A DNA stretch of 39,880 bases from Clostridiales bacterium (GTDB lineage: Bacteria > Bacillota > Clostridia > Christensenellales > Pumilibacteraceae): positions 1 to 39,880 of the forward strand of contig JAISMM010000007.1 of NCBI GenBank assembly GCA_031276725.1, read 5' to 3'. Of this stretch, positions 17,337 to 26,064 are shown one piece after another. The notes under the pieces are model-generated. The model worked only from the letters and a program-made list of their open reading frames with translations. It was not told the origin of the DNA and did no database searches. The number at the start of each line of letters is the position of its first letter. Position 1 is the first letter of the stretch. The position numbers and the translations under genes were made by a program.

Positions 17337-18467
17337 ATGGAGCTGTTTGTAATAATTGTGCTTGTCGTCGTCGGGTTTGCCCTTATAATAAAGGGCGGCG
17401 ATTTGTTTGTGGACTCGGCGGTGTGGATAGCCAAAAAGACTAAAATGCCCGAGGTGCTTATAGGCGCGACTATCGTGAGCATAGGCACCACACTCCCGGA
17501 GGTTATGGTGTCGCTTACGGCGGCGTTTAAGGGCGAGGCGGGCTTGGCGTTGGGCAACGCCGTGGGCAGTATCTTTTGCAACTTCGCGCTGATTTTGGGG
17601 CTGGGGATAGCGATCGCGCCGTCCGTCATAAGCAAAAAAGAATACTCTAAGCGCATAATCGCGCTTATCGCCCTCTGCGCGGTCTTGCTTATATTTATCC
17701 TTGACGACAACCTTGCGCCGTGGGAGTCCGTAATATTGGTCGCGGGCTTTATAGCCTTTATGGCGGTAAACGTAGCCGACGCGGTAAAGCAAGCGCGGCA
17801 AAACAAAAAGCCCGTTTCGCCGCCCGGGGATATAGCCGCGAACGCGGCCGTCAAAACCGAAACGGCCGTTTATGACTACATTAAAGCGGCGCCCCTTAAC
17901 GCTGTTACCGAATCCGGGCCGGCGGAGGCGAGCGAAGGCGTTGCCGTTCCGACGCCGCCGGTAAAAAAGCCGACGTTAAAGGAACGCTATTCAAGGTATC
18001 CCGCCGTTATGATAATTCTGTTTTTTGCGGGCGCGGCGGCGATAGCGTTCGGGGCGAATATACTTGTAGACAACGTAAGCAAGTTGGCGATAAACTATCT
18101 GCGCGTGTCGGTCGAGGTCGTCGGCTACACGGTGGTGGCGTTCGGCACAAGCCTGCCCGAGTTTATAACGGCGTTGACGTCGTTGCGCAAAAAAAGCGGA
18201 AGTCTTTCGTTCGGCAACATTATCGGCGCGAACATAATCAACGGCACGCTTATTTTGGGCGTTTGCGGTATTATGGCGGGTAAGGGCGGACTTGCCGTCG
18301 CCGACCCGTTTTCGCTTATAGCGGGAATCGCGGGCGCGCTCGCCTTAACCGTAACGGTTGCGCTGAGCACATTCATAAAGGCGAAGACCTACCGTTGGCA
18401 GGGCGCGATTATGCTGGCGGCTTACGTCGCCTATACTGCGGCTTTGGTCGTGCGGGCAATAATCTGA
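17337..18467 (+). CDS. Calcium/sodium antiporter (CaCA family, YrbG-like)
   Basis: A 376-residue membrane protein with two inverted five-helix halves. The alpha-repeat signatures are IGTTLPEVMVSLTAA with GNAVGSIFCN in the first half, and FGTSLPEFITALTSL with GNIIGANIING in the second. A hydrophilic cytosolic loop of about 60 residues (roughly 155-220) separates them; it is Pro/Ala/Val-rich and longer than in E. coli YrbG. The protein exchanges Ca2+ for Na+ or H+ across the inner membrane. The gene appears monocistronic. Confidence 0.9.
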   Translation: MELFVIIVLVVVGFALIIKGGDLFVDSAVWIAKKTKMPEVLIGATIVSIGTTLPEVMVSLTAAFKGEAGLALGNAVGSIFCNFALILGLGIAIAPSVISKKEYSKRIIALIALCAVLLIFILDDNLAPWESVILVAGFIAFMAVNVADAVKQARQNKKPVSPPGDIAANAAVKTETAVYDYIKAAPLNAVTESGPAEASEGVAVPTPPVKKPTLKERYSRYPAVMIILFFAGAAAIAFGANILVDNVSKLAINYLRVSVEVVGYTVVAFGTSLPEFITALTSLRKKSGSLSFGNIIGANIINGTLILGVCGIMAGKGGLAVADPFSLIAGIAGALALTVTVALSTFIKAKTYRWQGAIMLAAYVAYTAALVVRAII

Positions 18468-18550
18468 ACGCCCCTATTCGCCCGCCGTATATACGGAGTT
18501 TTGTTCGAGTTAAAACCTTGCGGTAAGCAAACGCGAATAATAAATTGATT

Positions 18551-18578
18551 AAAGCAAACGAGAATTCGCGTTTGCTTT
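18551..18578 (+). terminator. Hairpin downstream of the antiporter
   Basis: AAAGCAAACG (18551-18560) pairs with CGTTTGCTTT (18569-18578). An alternative, longer stem uses AAGCAAACGCGAAT at 18525-18538, so two mutually exclusive hairpins are possible. The T-run is weak (ATTTGAT). It lies in the 18468-18731 gap. Confidence 0.5.
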
Positions 18579-18662
18579 ATTTGATAAATCGTCTTTTTTT
18601 GTAAATTTTACAACAAAATTGCCTTTTTTGTTCAAAAAAACGTCCCGTTAAGGTTAATCGTC

Positions 18663-18691
18663 TTGTAATGAGTCCCGATTTATGGTATAAT
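18663..18691 (+). promoter_or_regulatory. Promoter of the 1230-residue protein gene
   Basis: TTGTAA (18663-18668), a 17-bp spacer and TATAAT (18686-18691). The RBS AAGAGGTG precedes the ATG at 18732. Confidence 0.7.
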
Positions 18692-18731
18692 ATACATAAT
18701 TCAATAGGAACTAACTAAGAGGTGTTATACG

Positions 18732-21700
18732 ATGAAATTCGCATCCGTAACTAAAACCGGCTCTTTCGCGCATAAAAAATCTACCGCGCTGACCGCGTTG
18801 GCGGTCGTTGCCGCCGTAATAGCGACGTTTGTTTTGTGGGGAATGCTGTCCGACAAGACCGCGCCGGTAGTGCCGCCGGAAATCCCGGCCGGTATGAAGA
18901 TCGTAACGTCGGCACCAAAGCCCGACGACGGCTCCGCGCCGTCGGATTACGACGCCAAGCAAAACTTTTATATAGCGGCGGGAGTGATAAACGACGCGCC
19001 CTACTTTTCGTCCTCGACGGCGGGTACGGTAACGGCGAAGGTCGCCCTTATCGCGTACAAGCAAAATGTGTCGGGACTGCGCGTCAAAAAGGACTCCGCG
19101 GTGTTCCACGAGGCGTTGTCCTCGTCCGCGCTTAAAAGCGTGGCGGTTCAAAAATTCGTTTCGGGCAACGTGCGCCTGAACCGCGTGGGCGCGGTCAAAA
19201 AGGACTCGGTTTCGTGGGGCGCCGTAACGGAGCTGACCGAGCGCGGCTTTAACTCGCTTTACGGAATCGCGCCGTTCGAGATTTGCAACTACGCCGTAAG
19301 CGACGACACCGTAACCGACTACGGCGTCGCCGACGGCGAATATTACCTTGTTCTGAATCCCGCGAAGGCCGCCGAATACTACAAGTACGAAATGCGCAAT
19401 ATGGGCGGCGCATCGGACTATCCCGAATTTTCGTCCATACGGCTCTCGTTCACGATCGACGAAAATTGGGTCGTTCAAACTCTTAAAGTGCGGGAGTCCT
19501 ACAAGATCGCCATAGGCGGCTTGGGCGACGCGGCGTGCGACGCCGTTATTACCCAAACGTTTACGGGCGTGGGCGATTCAAGCGGAACCCTGCCCGCCGC
19601 CGCGGACGACTTTCTTAAATACGTTCCCGCGGGCGCGGCGGACGACGCTCCCCCGGAGGCTCCCAAAAGCGCGGCCGACTATCTTGCCGAGGCGTTCGCG
19701 CCCTTCCTTAGCGGCGGCCCCGTCAACCTTACCGCCGACGTCGCGGCGGCCGGCATAAGCGCGAAAATCGAGGCGTCGGTGGATCTTAACCGCAACGAAT
19801 TCAAATTCCGCGTGGGCGACGGTCTGACCCTCGTTACCGACACGCAAAGGATTTGGTTCGATTTATACGGCAAAAAAGGTTACGTTACGGTCGAAAAAGC
19901 CCTCGCCGCGCTCGGGGAATTAGGGCTGCAAATCGATACCTCCGCGCTCGAAGCTCTTGCCGCCGACGATCTTACCGCCGCGCTGTTTGAAAACTGCGAG
20001 CTTACCGAAAGCGGCGGCAAGGTACATATTTTAATGCCGTTCACGCTTTTCGACGTCGGCTTTAACGTGGATATCGCCCTCGTTAAGGACGGCGGCTCGT
20101 ACAAGGCGGACGGCATTTCGGCGGTTATCGATATAGCGGGCACGCAAATCTCCGCCGACTTAAAGTTTACCGATTCGGTTACGTTCCCGACGGTCGACGA
20201 CATAAAAGCGAACGAATCTTTCGCGAATTTCGACGTGCTATTCGACTTTATAGAACCCGTTAAAACGCTCGCCGCCGCAAAATATTTTGAACTAGACTTT
20301 GACGCGACGGTCGCGAACGTTACGGCGACGGGGAGCGCGGCGGTCAACCTTACCAACGGCGGCGCGGACGTCCGCGCGAACGTTTCGTTGCTCGGGCATA
20401 ACGCGCTTGTTCACTATGCGGATAACCTTGCGTATGTTACGCTCAACGGCAAACTTATGCTTTCGCTCGACCCTGCGTCCGTCCCCGATATATTGGAACG
20501 TATCGGCAAGGCTATCCCCGGCGCGGTTCCCGAGTCGGTTACAAGCTTTGCCCTGCCCGACATTAACGCGCTTATACCGTCGTTCGACCTGCAAACCGCG
20601 ATCGGGCTTATAGGCGGTCTTATTAACGGCGTTTCGGTTACGGACTCGTCCGTTTCGCTCGAATACGTGATCGACGGCGTAACGCTCGTGTTCACGCTAT
20701 ACACGCCCGAGGACGGCAAACTTAAAGCGCGTCTTGCCTTTAACTACGCGAACGGCGATAATCCCGTAGACGGGACTATTAATATTACGCTCAAAAACGT
20801 AAGCGCGGACAACACGCCCATAACCGTTCCCGATAAGGATAAGTATGTGGCGGTGGAAAAACTGGCGGAATTTATAGAACCGGCGATCGACACCGTGAAT
20901 CAAAAGGCGTTTCACCTGACGTTCGAGGGCGCGATCGAGGGCGGCGAAAACGACAAACTTGCCGTTGCGGGTTATCTTAAAGTAGCGACGCTTACCTCTA
21001 TTACCGAGGCGTCGTTCCCCGAGCTTGACCTAAAACTGTCTATCGGCAAGGATTTGGCGTTGCCCGAGCATTCGCTGCGGCTTTTGACAGCCAAGGACGG
21101 GAGCGGCGCGCTCGTTTGCCACGTCAATTATAACGGACTAAAAATCAAGCTCGGCTACACCGAGGCGCTTAAAATAGTCGGAGCGGTGAGCGATATTTTG
21201 GGCCTGCGAATTCCCGCCCTCGACGCGCTGACCTCCGGCGTATACGACCCCTCCGAACTCGATACCGCCATATTCAAGACGGCGAATTTTGCCGGGCTTA
21301 CCGACTCTATAAAGTCCGTCAACGACTTGTTCGCCGTCGGCGGCGGTTTTAGCGCGGAAGAAATTTTAGGCGGCGTTATCGACGGCGCGCTAAAAAATCT
21401 TAGCGTCGCGCTCGACGGCGACGATACTCTTGTGATCGATTACGACGGCGCAAAAATTATCCTGCAAAAGGGCGAAAAGTATCTGTCGCGGTTGACCGTC
21501 CGCGACGTAAAACTCGACGGCAAAACGGCGGGCTTTACCCTGACGCTTAACGTTCCCGACTCCGCCGGGGACTTTATTCCCGACCCCGCGACCGAGTCCG
21601 ACTTTGGCGGCGAAATGGACTTTAATTCGATTTACGACTTGCTTTGCACGCTCGTCAATACCGCCAATTTGCGCGAGTTTGAAATCGGCGGCGATATAGA

Positions 21701-22424
21701 GTTTTTAGCCTCAAAAATGCCGCTCGACCTGAAAGTCAGCGTAGACGAAAACGGCAAAACCCTTGTGGGTATGAAATTAAGTCTTGCGTTTAGTATAGCG
21801 TCGGCTTTTGTAATCGACCCGTTTGAATCGTACCTATACTTTGACGGCGATAAATTGTACTTAGAAAAAGATACGGTTGGTCTTATTTCAAAAAAATATA
21901 CCGTGGAACGAATAGCCGTAACACAAGAAGAATTCCTCGCAAACTTTACCGATTATTTGCTGTTCTTGATTCCCTTCAAAAGCTACGTTAAGGACGCGAT
22001 TTTGAATACCGAAACTCCCGCGGGCGAGGGAGGCGGTACGATTCAACCGTCCGATATTCTAAAAGCGTACTCATACGACGGCGCGTGGCGCTTAACGCTC
22101 GACCTTAAACCGCTCGCGGGCGATATGGTCGGCATAATGAACGTCGGTCTTGACGATACCGAAATAGACGGCAAACGCTACCTGCACAAGATAAGCGCCG
22201 ACCTTAAATTAATGTCGCTCTTCGATATGACCCTTACCGCGACGCTCAAAAATACCGACGGCGGCAAAATATCCCCCATCGGCAACGTGCAACTCGGTTA
22301 CAGCGGCGCGAATACGCGCTACGCGTCCAAGCCTATCGCGGAGGTATTCAGCCATTTAGCGACGTTCCAATGGGGAACAAGTATAAACGATATAAAATAT
22401 ATCCCATTCGAGAAAAAGGCATAG
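18732..22424 (+). CDS. Large membrane-anchored modular protein of unknown function
   Basis: A 1230-residue protein. Residues about 19-39 form a single N-terminal membrane helix without a lipobox, so the rest is probably outside the membrane. After a spacer domain (about 60-300), a beta-rich module recurs about four times. Each begins with an amphipathic helix and a strand like FELDFDATV; the module starts are near residues 314, 497, 703 and 966. Within modules, long strands alternate Asp/Lys with aliphatic residues, as in lipid- or sugar-binding beta structures. There is no Cys-rich or LPXTG anchor. I recognise no named family. It is acidic and Ala/Asp-rich, in keeping with an extracytoplasmic protein. 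The gene is monocistronic with its own promoter. Confidence 0.75.
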   Translation: MKFASVTKTGSFAHKKSTALTALAVVAAVIATFVLWGMLSDKTAPVVPPEIPAGMKIVTSAPKPDDGSAPSDYDAKQNFYIAAGVINDAPYFSSSTAGTVTAKVALIAYKQNVSGLRVKKDSAVFHEALSSSALKSVAVQKFVSGNVRLNRVGAVKKDSVSWGAVTELTERGFNSLYGIAPFEICNYAVSDDTVTDYGVADGEYYLVLNPAKAAEYYKYEMRNMGGASDYPEFSSIRLSFTIDENWVVQTLKVRESYKIAIGGLGDAACDAVITQTFTGVGDSSGTLPAAADDFLKYVPAGAADDAPPEAPKSAADYLAEAFAPFLSGGPVNLTADVAAAGISAKIEASVDLNRNEFKFRVGDGLTLVTDTQRIWFDLYGKKGYVTVEKALAALGELGLQIDTSALEALAADDLTAALFENCELTESGGKVHILMPFTLFDVGFNVDIALVKDGGSYKADGISAVIDIAGTQISADLKFTDSVTFPTVDDIKANESFANFDVLFDFIEPVKTLAAAKYFELDFDATVANVTATGSAAVNLTNGGADVRANVSLLGHNALVHYADNLAYVTLNGKLMLSLDPASVPDILERIGKAIPGAVPESVTSFALPDINALIPSFDLQTAIGLIGGLINGVSVTDSSVSLEYVIDGVTLVFTLYTPEDGKLKARLAFNYANGDNPVDGTINITLKNVSADNTPITVPDKDKYVAVEKLAEFIEPAIDTVNQKAFHLTFEGAIEGGENDKLAVAGYLKVATLTSITEASFPELDLKLSIGKDLALPEHSLRLLTAKDGSGALVCHVNYNGLKIKLGYTEALKIVGAVSDILGLRIPALDALTSGVYDPSELDTAIFKTANFAGLTDSIKSVNDLFAVGGGFSAEEILGGVIDGALKNLSVALDGDDTLVIDYDGAKIILQKGEKYLSRLTVRDVKLDGKTAGFTLTLNVPDSAGDFIPDPATESDFGGEMDFNSIYDLLCTLVNTANLREFEIGGDIEFLASKMPLDLKVSVDENGKTLVGMKLSLAFSIASAFVIDPFESYLYFDGDKLYLEKDTVGLISKKYTVERIAVTQEEFLANFTDYLLFLIPFKSYVKDAILNTETPAGEGGGTIQPSDILKAYSYDGAWRLTLDLKPLAGDMVGIMNVGLDDTEIDGKRYLHKISADLKLMSLFDMTLTATLKNTDGGKISPIGNVQLGYSGANTRYASKPIAEVFSHLATFQWGTSINDIKYIPFEKKA

Positions 22425-22436
22425 TCCCCTCTTTCC

Positions 22437-22466
22437 TTGACAAGCCGCCCCCAAAACGGCTATAAT
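22437..22466 (+). promoter_or_regulatory. Promoter of the SpoU methyltransferase (leaderless type)
   Basis: TTGACA (22437-22442), an 18-bp spacer and TATAAT (22461-22466) end 6 bp before the ATG at 22473. No Shine-Dalgarno sequence is present. Confidence 0.7.
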
Positions 22467-22472
22467 AGCGGT

Positions 22473-23327
22473 ATGGAAACGGCGGTTGAATTTGCGGCGC
22501 AAAACGGCTTTTGCGCGATAGGCGCGCAGCACGCGGTAATAAAGCGCGCGGGCGGCATAATAGCCAACACAAAACCGAATCCCCAAAGGCTGTTCGCCGC
22601 CGAGGGGCTTTGGTTTTTTTGGCGGCTCAACGAGTGCAAAACGCCCGTTAAGGCGCTTATAATCTGCCCCGACTTTATACGCACGCCCGAAGCCCTTAAA
22701 GCGCTCGCCGAAATCACGGCGGCGACTCCGGCGTGCGAGCGCTTCACCGTTTCGCAAAGGACATTCCAAAAAATTTCGGAGCGCGACGCCCCCGACGGAC
22801 TTTTGGCGCTCGCCGCTCTGCCGCAAAGAAATCTCGCCGGTTTTAAGCCGGGCGACAAGGGCATAATACTCGTCCTTGACGGCATCGAGATTCCCGGCAA
22901 CGTGGGCACTATGCTGCGAATGGCGGACGGCGCGGGGCTAGACGGCGTGTTTATCTGCAACAAGCGCGCGCGCATAACGCACCCAAAACTAATCAAGGGC
23001 AGTATGGGCGCCGTTCTTACCGTTCCGTTTTTTGAATTCGATTCCGTCGCCGCCTGCCGCGAGTGGCTGACCGAAAATAATTTTTGCGTCTACCTTGCCG
23101 ACACCCGCGCGGCGCGTTCCTACTACGACGAGCCTTTCGGCAAAAAAACCGCCCTCGTTATGGGCAGCGAGCGCTACGGAATATCCCGCGAATGGTACGA
23201 CGGCGATTATTCCGCCCTCTCTATCCCCATGTTCGGCAAATGCGACTCCCTGAACGTCGGCGTCGCCGCCACCGTCCTCTGCTACGAAGCCTCCGTCAAA
23301 AACAAACTCGCCGCAAAAAGAGAGTAA
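22473..23327 (+). CDS. SpoU/TrmH-family RNA 2'-O-methyltransferase
   Basis: A 284-residue SPOUT-class methyltransferase acting on rRNA or tRNA ribose. The three family motifs are clear: LDGIEIPGNVGTMLRMADG (motif 1), ALVMGSERYGIS (motif 2) and SIPMFGKCDSLNVGVAATV (motif 3, in the knotted SAM-binding region). An N-terminal substrate-binding domain covers about the first 120 residues. The start at 22473 is chosen because a longer frame (from 22437) would begin inside the -35 box. The ABC-F gene begins 3 bp after its stop, so they form an operon of two ribosome-linked genes. Confidence 0.88.
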   Translation: METAVEFAAQNGFCAIGAQHAVIKRAGGIIANTKPNPQRLFAAEGLWFFWRLNECKTPVKALIICPDFIRTPEALKALAEITAATPACERFTVSQRTFQKISERDAPDGLLALAALPQRNLAGFKPGDKGIILVLDGIEIPGNVGTMLRMADGAGLDGVFICNKRARITHPKLIKGSMGAVLTVPFFEFDSVAACREWLTENNFCVYLADTRAARSYYDEPFGKKTALVMGSERYGISREWYDGDYSALSIPMFGKCDSLNVGVAATVLCYEASVKNKLAAKRE

Positions 23328-23330
23328 ATT

Positions 23331-24878
23331 ATGAGTATTTTGGAAATTAAAAACCTGTCGCATATATTCGACGCCAAGCCGCTTTTTGAAAACGCAAATT
23401 TGTCGATAAACAACGGCGAGCATATAGGGATCGTGGGCTTAAACGGCGCGGGCAAGTCCACGTTTATGAACATTATAGCGGGCATTCTTAATCAGGATTC
23501 GGGCGAGGTTAGGTGGACGGGCAACCCCCGACGCGGCTATCTTGACCAGCACGCCGACATAGACCGCTCGCTTACCGTTATGGAGTACCTTAAAAGCGGT
23601 TTTGCCGGGCTGTACGAATTGGAGTCCAAAATGGAGTCGCTTTACGCGGAGATGTCCGAACCGGGCGCCGACGAGAACGCCTTGGAGCAAAAAATCAACA
23701 AGGCGAACAACATACTCGACACGCTTACGCGCGAGGGCTTTTTTGATTTGGACGCGACCATAAGGAAGGTCGCGAACGGGCTCGGGGTCAATAACCTGGG
23801 TTACGATACGCCCGTGGCGAATTTGAGCGGCGGCGGGCGGGCTAAGCTAATGCTGTCGAAGCTACTCTTAGAAAAGCCGGACGTTATGTTGCTTGACGAG
23901 CCGACAAACTTTTTGGACGCCGAGCACGTGGCGTGGCTTGCCGAATATCTTAACGGGTTTGAAAAAACGTTTATGCTTATATCGCACGACACCGATTTTT
24001 TGGACAAGACGTGCAAATTTATTGTGAGCATCGAGAACGGCGGCATACGCAAGTACGGCGGAAATTATTCGCAGTACATTGTGCAGGCCGAGCAGAACGC
24101 CAAGCAGTACGGCGAAAGCTACGAGCGTCAGCAGCGCGAAATCGAGCGTATGGAGGACTATATAGCCCGCAATAAGGCGCGGGCGGCGACGGCGGGAATG
24201 GCGGCGTCGCGGCAAAAAATGCTCGACCGAATGGAGATTATAAATAAACCGTCCGTTATCTACGACGCGGAATTTTCGTTCCCGCTTATCGCCGTTCACA
24301 CGCGCGATATGCTGAGAGTCGACAACCTTAAAATCGGCTACGGCGAGCCGCTTTTGCCCCCTGTATCGCTGCGCCTTAGTTCCGAGGCGAAGCTGTGGAT
24401 TCGCGGCACGAACGGCATCGGCAAAACGACCCTTATAAAAACTCTTACGGGGCTGTTGCGGCCCTTGGGCGGCGGCTTTGCCTTTCACCCCGCCGCCGCT
24501 ATCGGCTACCTTGAACAAGACCTTTTGATAGACGAGCCGAACAACAACGCGGTCGGCTATTTTTGCAATCTGTTCCCCAAAATGAATATTAAGAACGTCC
24601 GCGCCGCCCTCGCCAAGGCCGGTATAAAAAACACCCTCGCCACAAAAGCCGTTTCGGACCTTTCGGGCGGCGAACAGGTGCGCATTTTTCTTTGCGCGCT
24701 CGGGCAAAAGCAAACCAATATTCTATTGCTCGACGAGCCGACGAACCACCTCGACGTCCGCGCCAAGGCCGCCCTGAAAGCCGCCCTTATCGCCTACGGC
24801 GGCTGTATAGTTCTTGTCAGCCACGAAAAAGATTTTGCCGCCGACGTTTGTACCGACGTTTTTGACGTGAAGGCGTGA
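23331..24878 (+). CDS. ABC-F ATPase
   Basis: A 515-residue protein with two ABC ATPase domains and no membrane segments. Domain 1 has Walker A GLNGAGKST, signature LSGGGRAKLML and Walker B VMLLDEPTN. Domain 2 has GTNGIGKTT, LSGGEQVRIFL and ILLLDEPTNHLD. Between them is the charged interdomain linker (P-site tip) rich in Gln, Glu and Arg (about residues 245-310). ABC-F proteins bind the ribosomal E site and act in translation or antibiotic resistance. The linker is short, which fits a housekeeping rather than a resistance ABC-F, but this is not decisive. It is co-transcribed with the SpoU methyltransferase. Confidence 0.9.
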   Translation: MSILEIKNLSHIFDAKPLFENANLSINNGEHIGIVGLNGAGKSTFMNIIAGILNQDSGEVRWTGNPRRGYLDQHADIDRSLTVMEYLKSGFAGLYELESKMESLYAEMSEPGADENALEQKINKANNILDTLTREGFFDLDATIRKVANGLGVNNLGYDTPVANLSGGGRAKLMLSKLLLEKPDVMLLDEPTNFLDAEHVAWLAEYLNGFEKTFMLISHDTDFLDKTCKFIVSIENGGIRKYGGNYSQYIVQAEQNAKQYGESYERQQREIERMEDYIARNKARAATAGMAASRQKMLDRMEIINKPSVIYDAEFSFPLIAVHTRDMLRVDNLKIGYGEPLLPPVSLRLSSEAKLWIRGTNGIGKTTLIKTLTGLLRPLGGGFAFHPAAAIGYLEQDLLIDEPNNNAVGYFCNLFPKMNIKNVRAALAKAGIKNTLATKAVSDLSGGEQVRIFLCALGQKQTNILLLDEPTNHLDVRAKAALKAALIAYGGCIVLVSHEKDFAADVCTDVFDVKA

Positions 24879-25035
24879 TTGATAATTCTGCCGCCCCCCG
24901 CGCAATAAACAAACCGGTCAAAAGTGTTGCCGGAGCGGCAACGGCGGGTTTTTGCCGCCGCGCGCGTACTTTTAGGCACGCAAGCAAGGCAATGTTCCGC
25001 GTTTGTCCGCTATCACGACCCTTTTTGCCGGTTTG

Positions 25036-25785
25036 CTATACGCTTTCTAATAACATCTTATCCGCCACCAACGCGATAAACTCGCCGTTAGTGGGCTTTT
25101 CGTTGCGGTTGTAAACGCGGACGCCGAAAAGTGAGTTTATGTTTTCGATTTTGCCGCGGTTCCAAGCGACCTCGATCGCATGGCGGATGGCGCGTTCGAC
25201 CTTGCTGGGGCTTGTGTCGAAGCGGCCCGCCACCTCGGGGTAGAGGCGCTTTGTTATGCTGTTGATGATTTCGGGGTTGTCGATCGCCATTTTAATCGCC
25301 TCGCGCAAAAAGTGGTAGCCCTTAATGTGCGCGGGAATTCCGACCGTAATAAAAATATTCGTAATCTTTTCTTCAAGGCTGTTGTTGCGCACCAATTTGG
25401 TAACGGTAACCGGCTTTACCGTTTTGGGCGCGAGCGTTTCGTCGATACGTTCTTTAAGGTTCGACAGCGAAACGGGCTTCATCATATAGTAGTCCGCGCC
25501 CAAGCTCATAGCCTTGGCTACGAACGTATCCTGACTTAACGCCGAAACGACTATGATTTTGGAGCCGCCCTTTACCACCCGCTCCAAAACCGAAAAGCCG
25601 TCCATCTGCGGCATTACAAGATCCAGAATCATAACGTCGGGTTTAAGCCTGTTGAAAAGCTCCAAGCCCTTCATTCCGTCGCTTGCCGCGCCGACCACCT
25701 CGTAATTGTCCGACGAGGACAAAAAGTCGGACAGCTCTTTTGTGAATTCGGCGTTGTCGTCAACCAGCATAATTCTTGTTTTCAT
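25036..25785 (-). CDS. spo0A: Sporulation master regulator Spo0A
   Basis: A 249-residue response regulator. The receiver domain has the acidic pocket VDDN, phosphoacceptor D55 (MILDLVMPQMDG) and K103 (MMKPV). After a linker the Spo0A-specific effector domain follows, with GIPAHIKGYHFLREAI and the recognition helix SPSKVERAIRHAIEVAW. This identifies a spore-forming lineage. The length is slightly below the usual 260-270 because the linker is short. The RBS is AAGGAAG. The upstream region contains two direct TTTTGTCG-type elements that could be 0A boxes for autoregulation. Confidence 0.96.
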   Translation of the reverse strand: MKTRIMLVDDNAEFTKELSDFLSSSDNYEVVGAASDGMKGLELFNRLKPDVMILDLVMPQMDGFSVLERVVKGGSKIIVVSALSQDTFVAKAMSLGADYYMMKPVSLSNLKERIDETLAPKTVKPVTVTKLVRNNSLEEKITNIFITVGIPAHIKGYHFLREAIKMAIDNPEIINSITKRLYPEVAGRFDTSPSKVERAIRHAIEVAWNRGKIENINSLFGVRVYNRNEKPTNGEFIALVADKMLLESV

Positions 25786-25866
25786 AACATTATTCTTCCT
25801 TTATTTGTGATCTTACCTATATTGTAACATACAATAACCGACTTGTAAGCAATTCCGAGTGTCGTC

Positions 25867-25914
25867 TTTTGTCGCTACTTGTAGTCTTTCGTGCGATTTT
25901 GTCGTTATATGTAG
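25867..25914. promoter_or_regulatory. Two direct 0A-box-like elements upstream of spo0A
   Basis: TTTTGTCGCTACTTGTAG (25867-25884) and TTTTGTCGTTATATGTAG (25897-25914) are direct repeats 30 bp apart. Each matches the Spo0A box TTTGTCRAA at 7 of 9 positions. They lie in the 279-bp gap between the divergent spo0A and popT genes, so they could act on either. Confidence 0.4.
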
Positions 25915-26064
25915 GTGCGGTTCAAAAACGGCCGAAACGGACGCAAAAACACCTCCTCTTTGCCCGAATTTTGCCCCGCCGCAAAAAATTCTTTGCAAAA
26001 ATATGTGCCGCGTTACCCGTTAAATCGCTTGCAAAAAAGGACAAGATGTGGCATATTATAGGGT

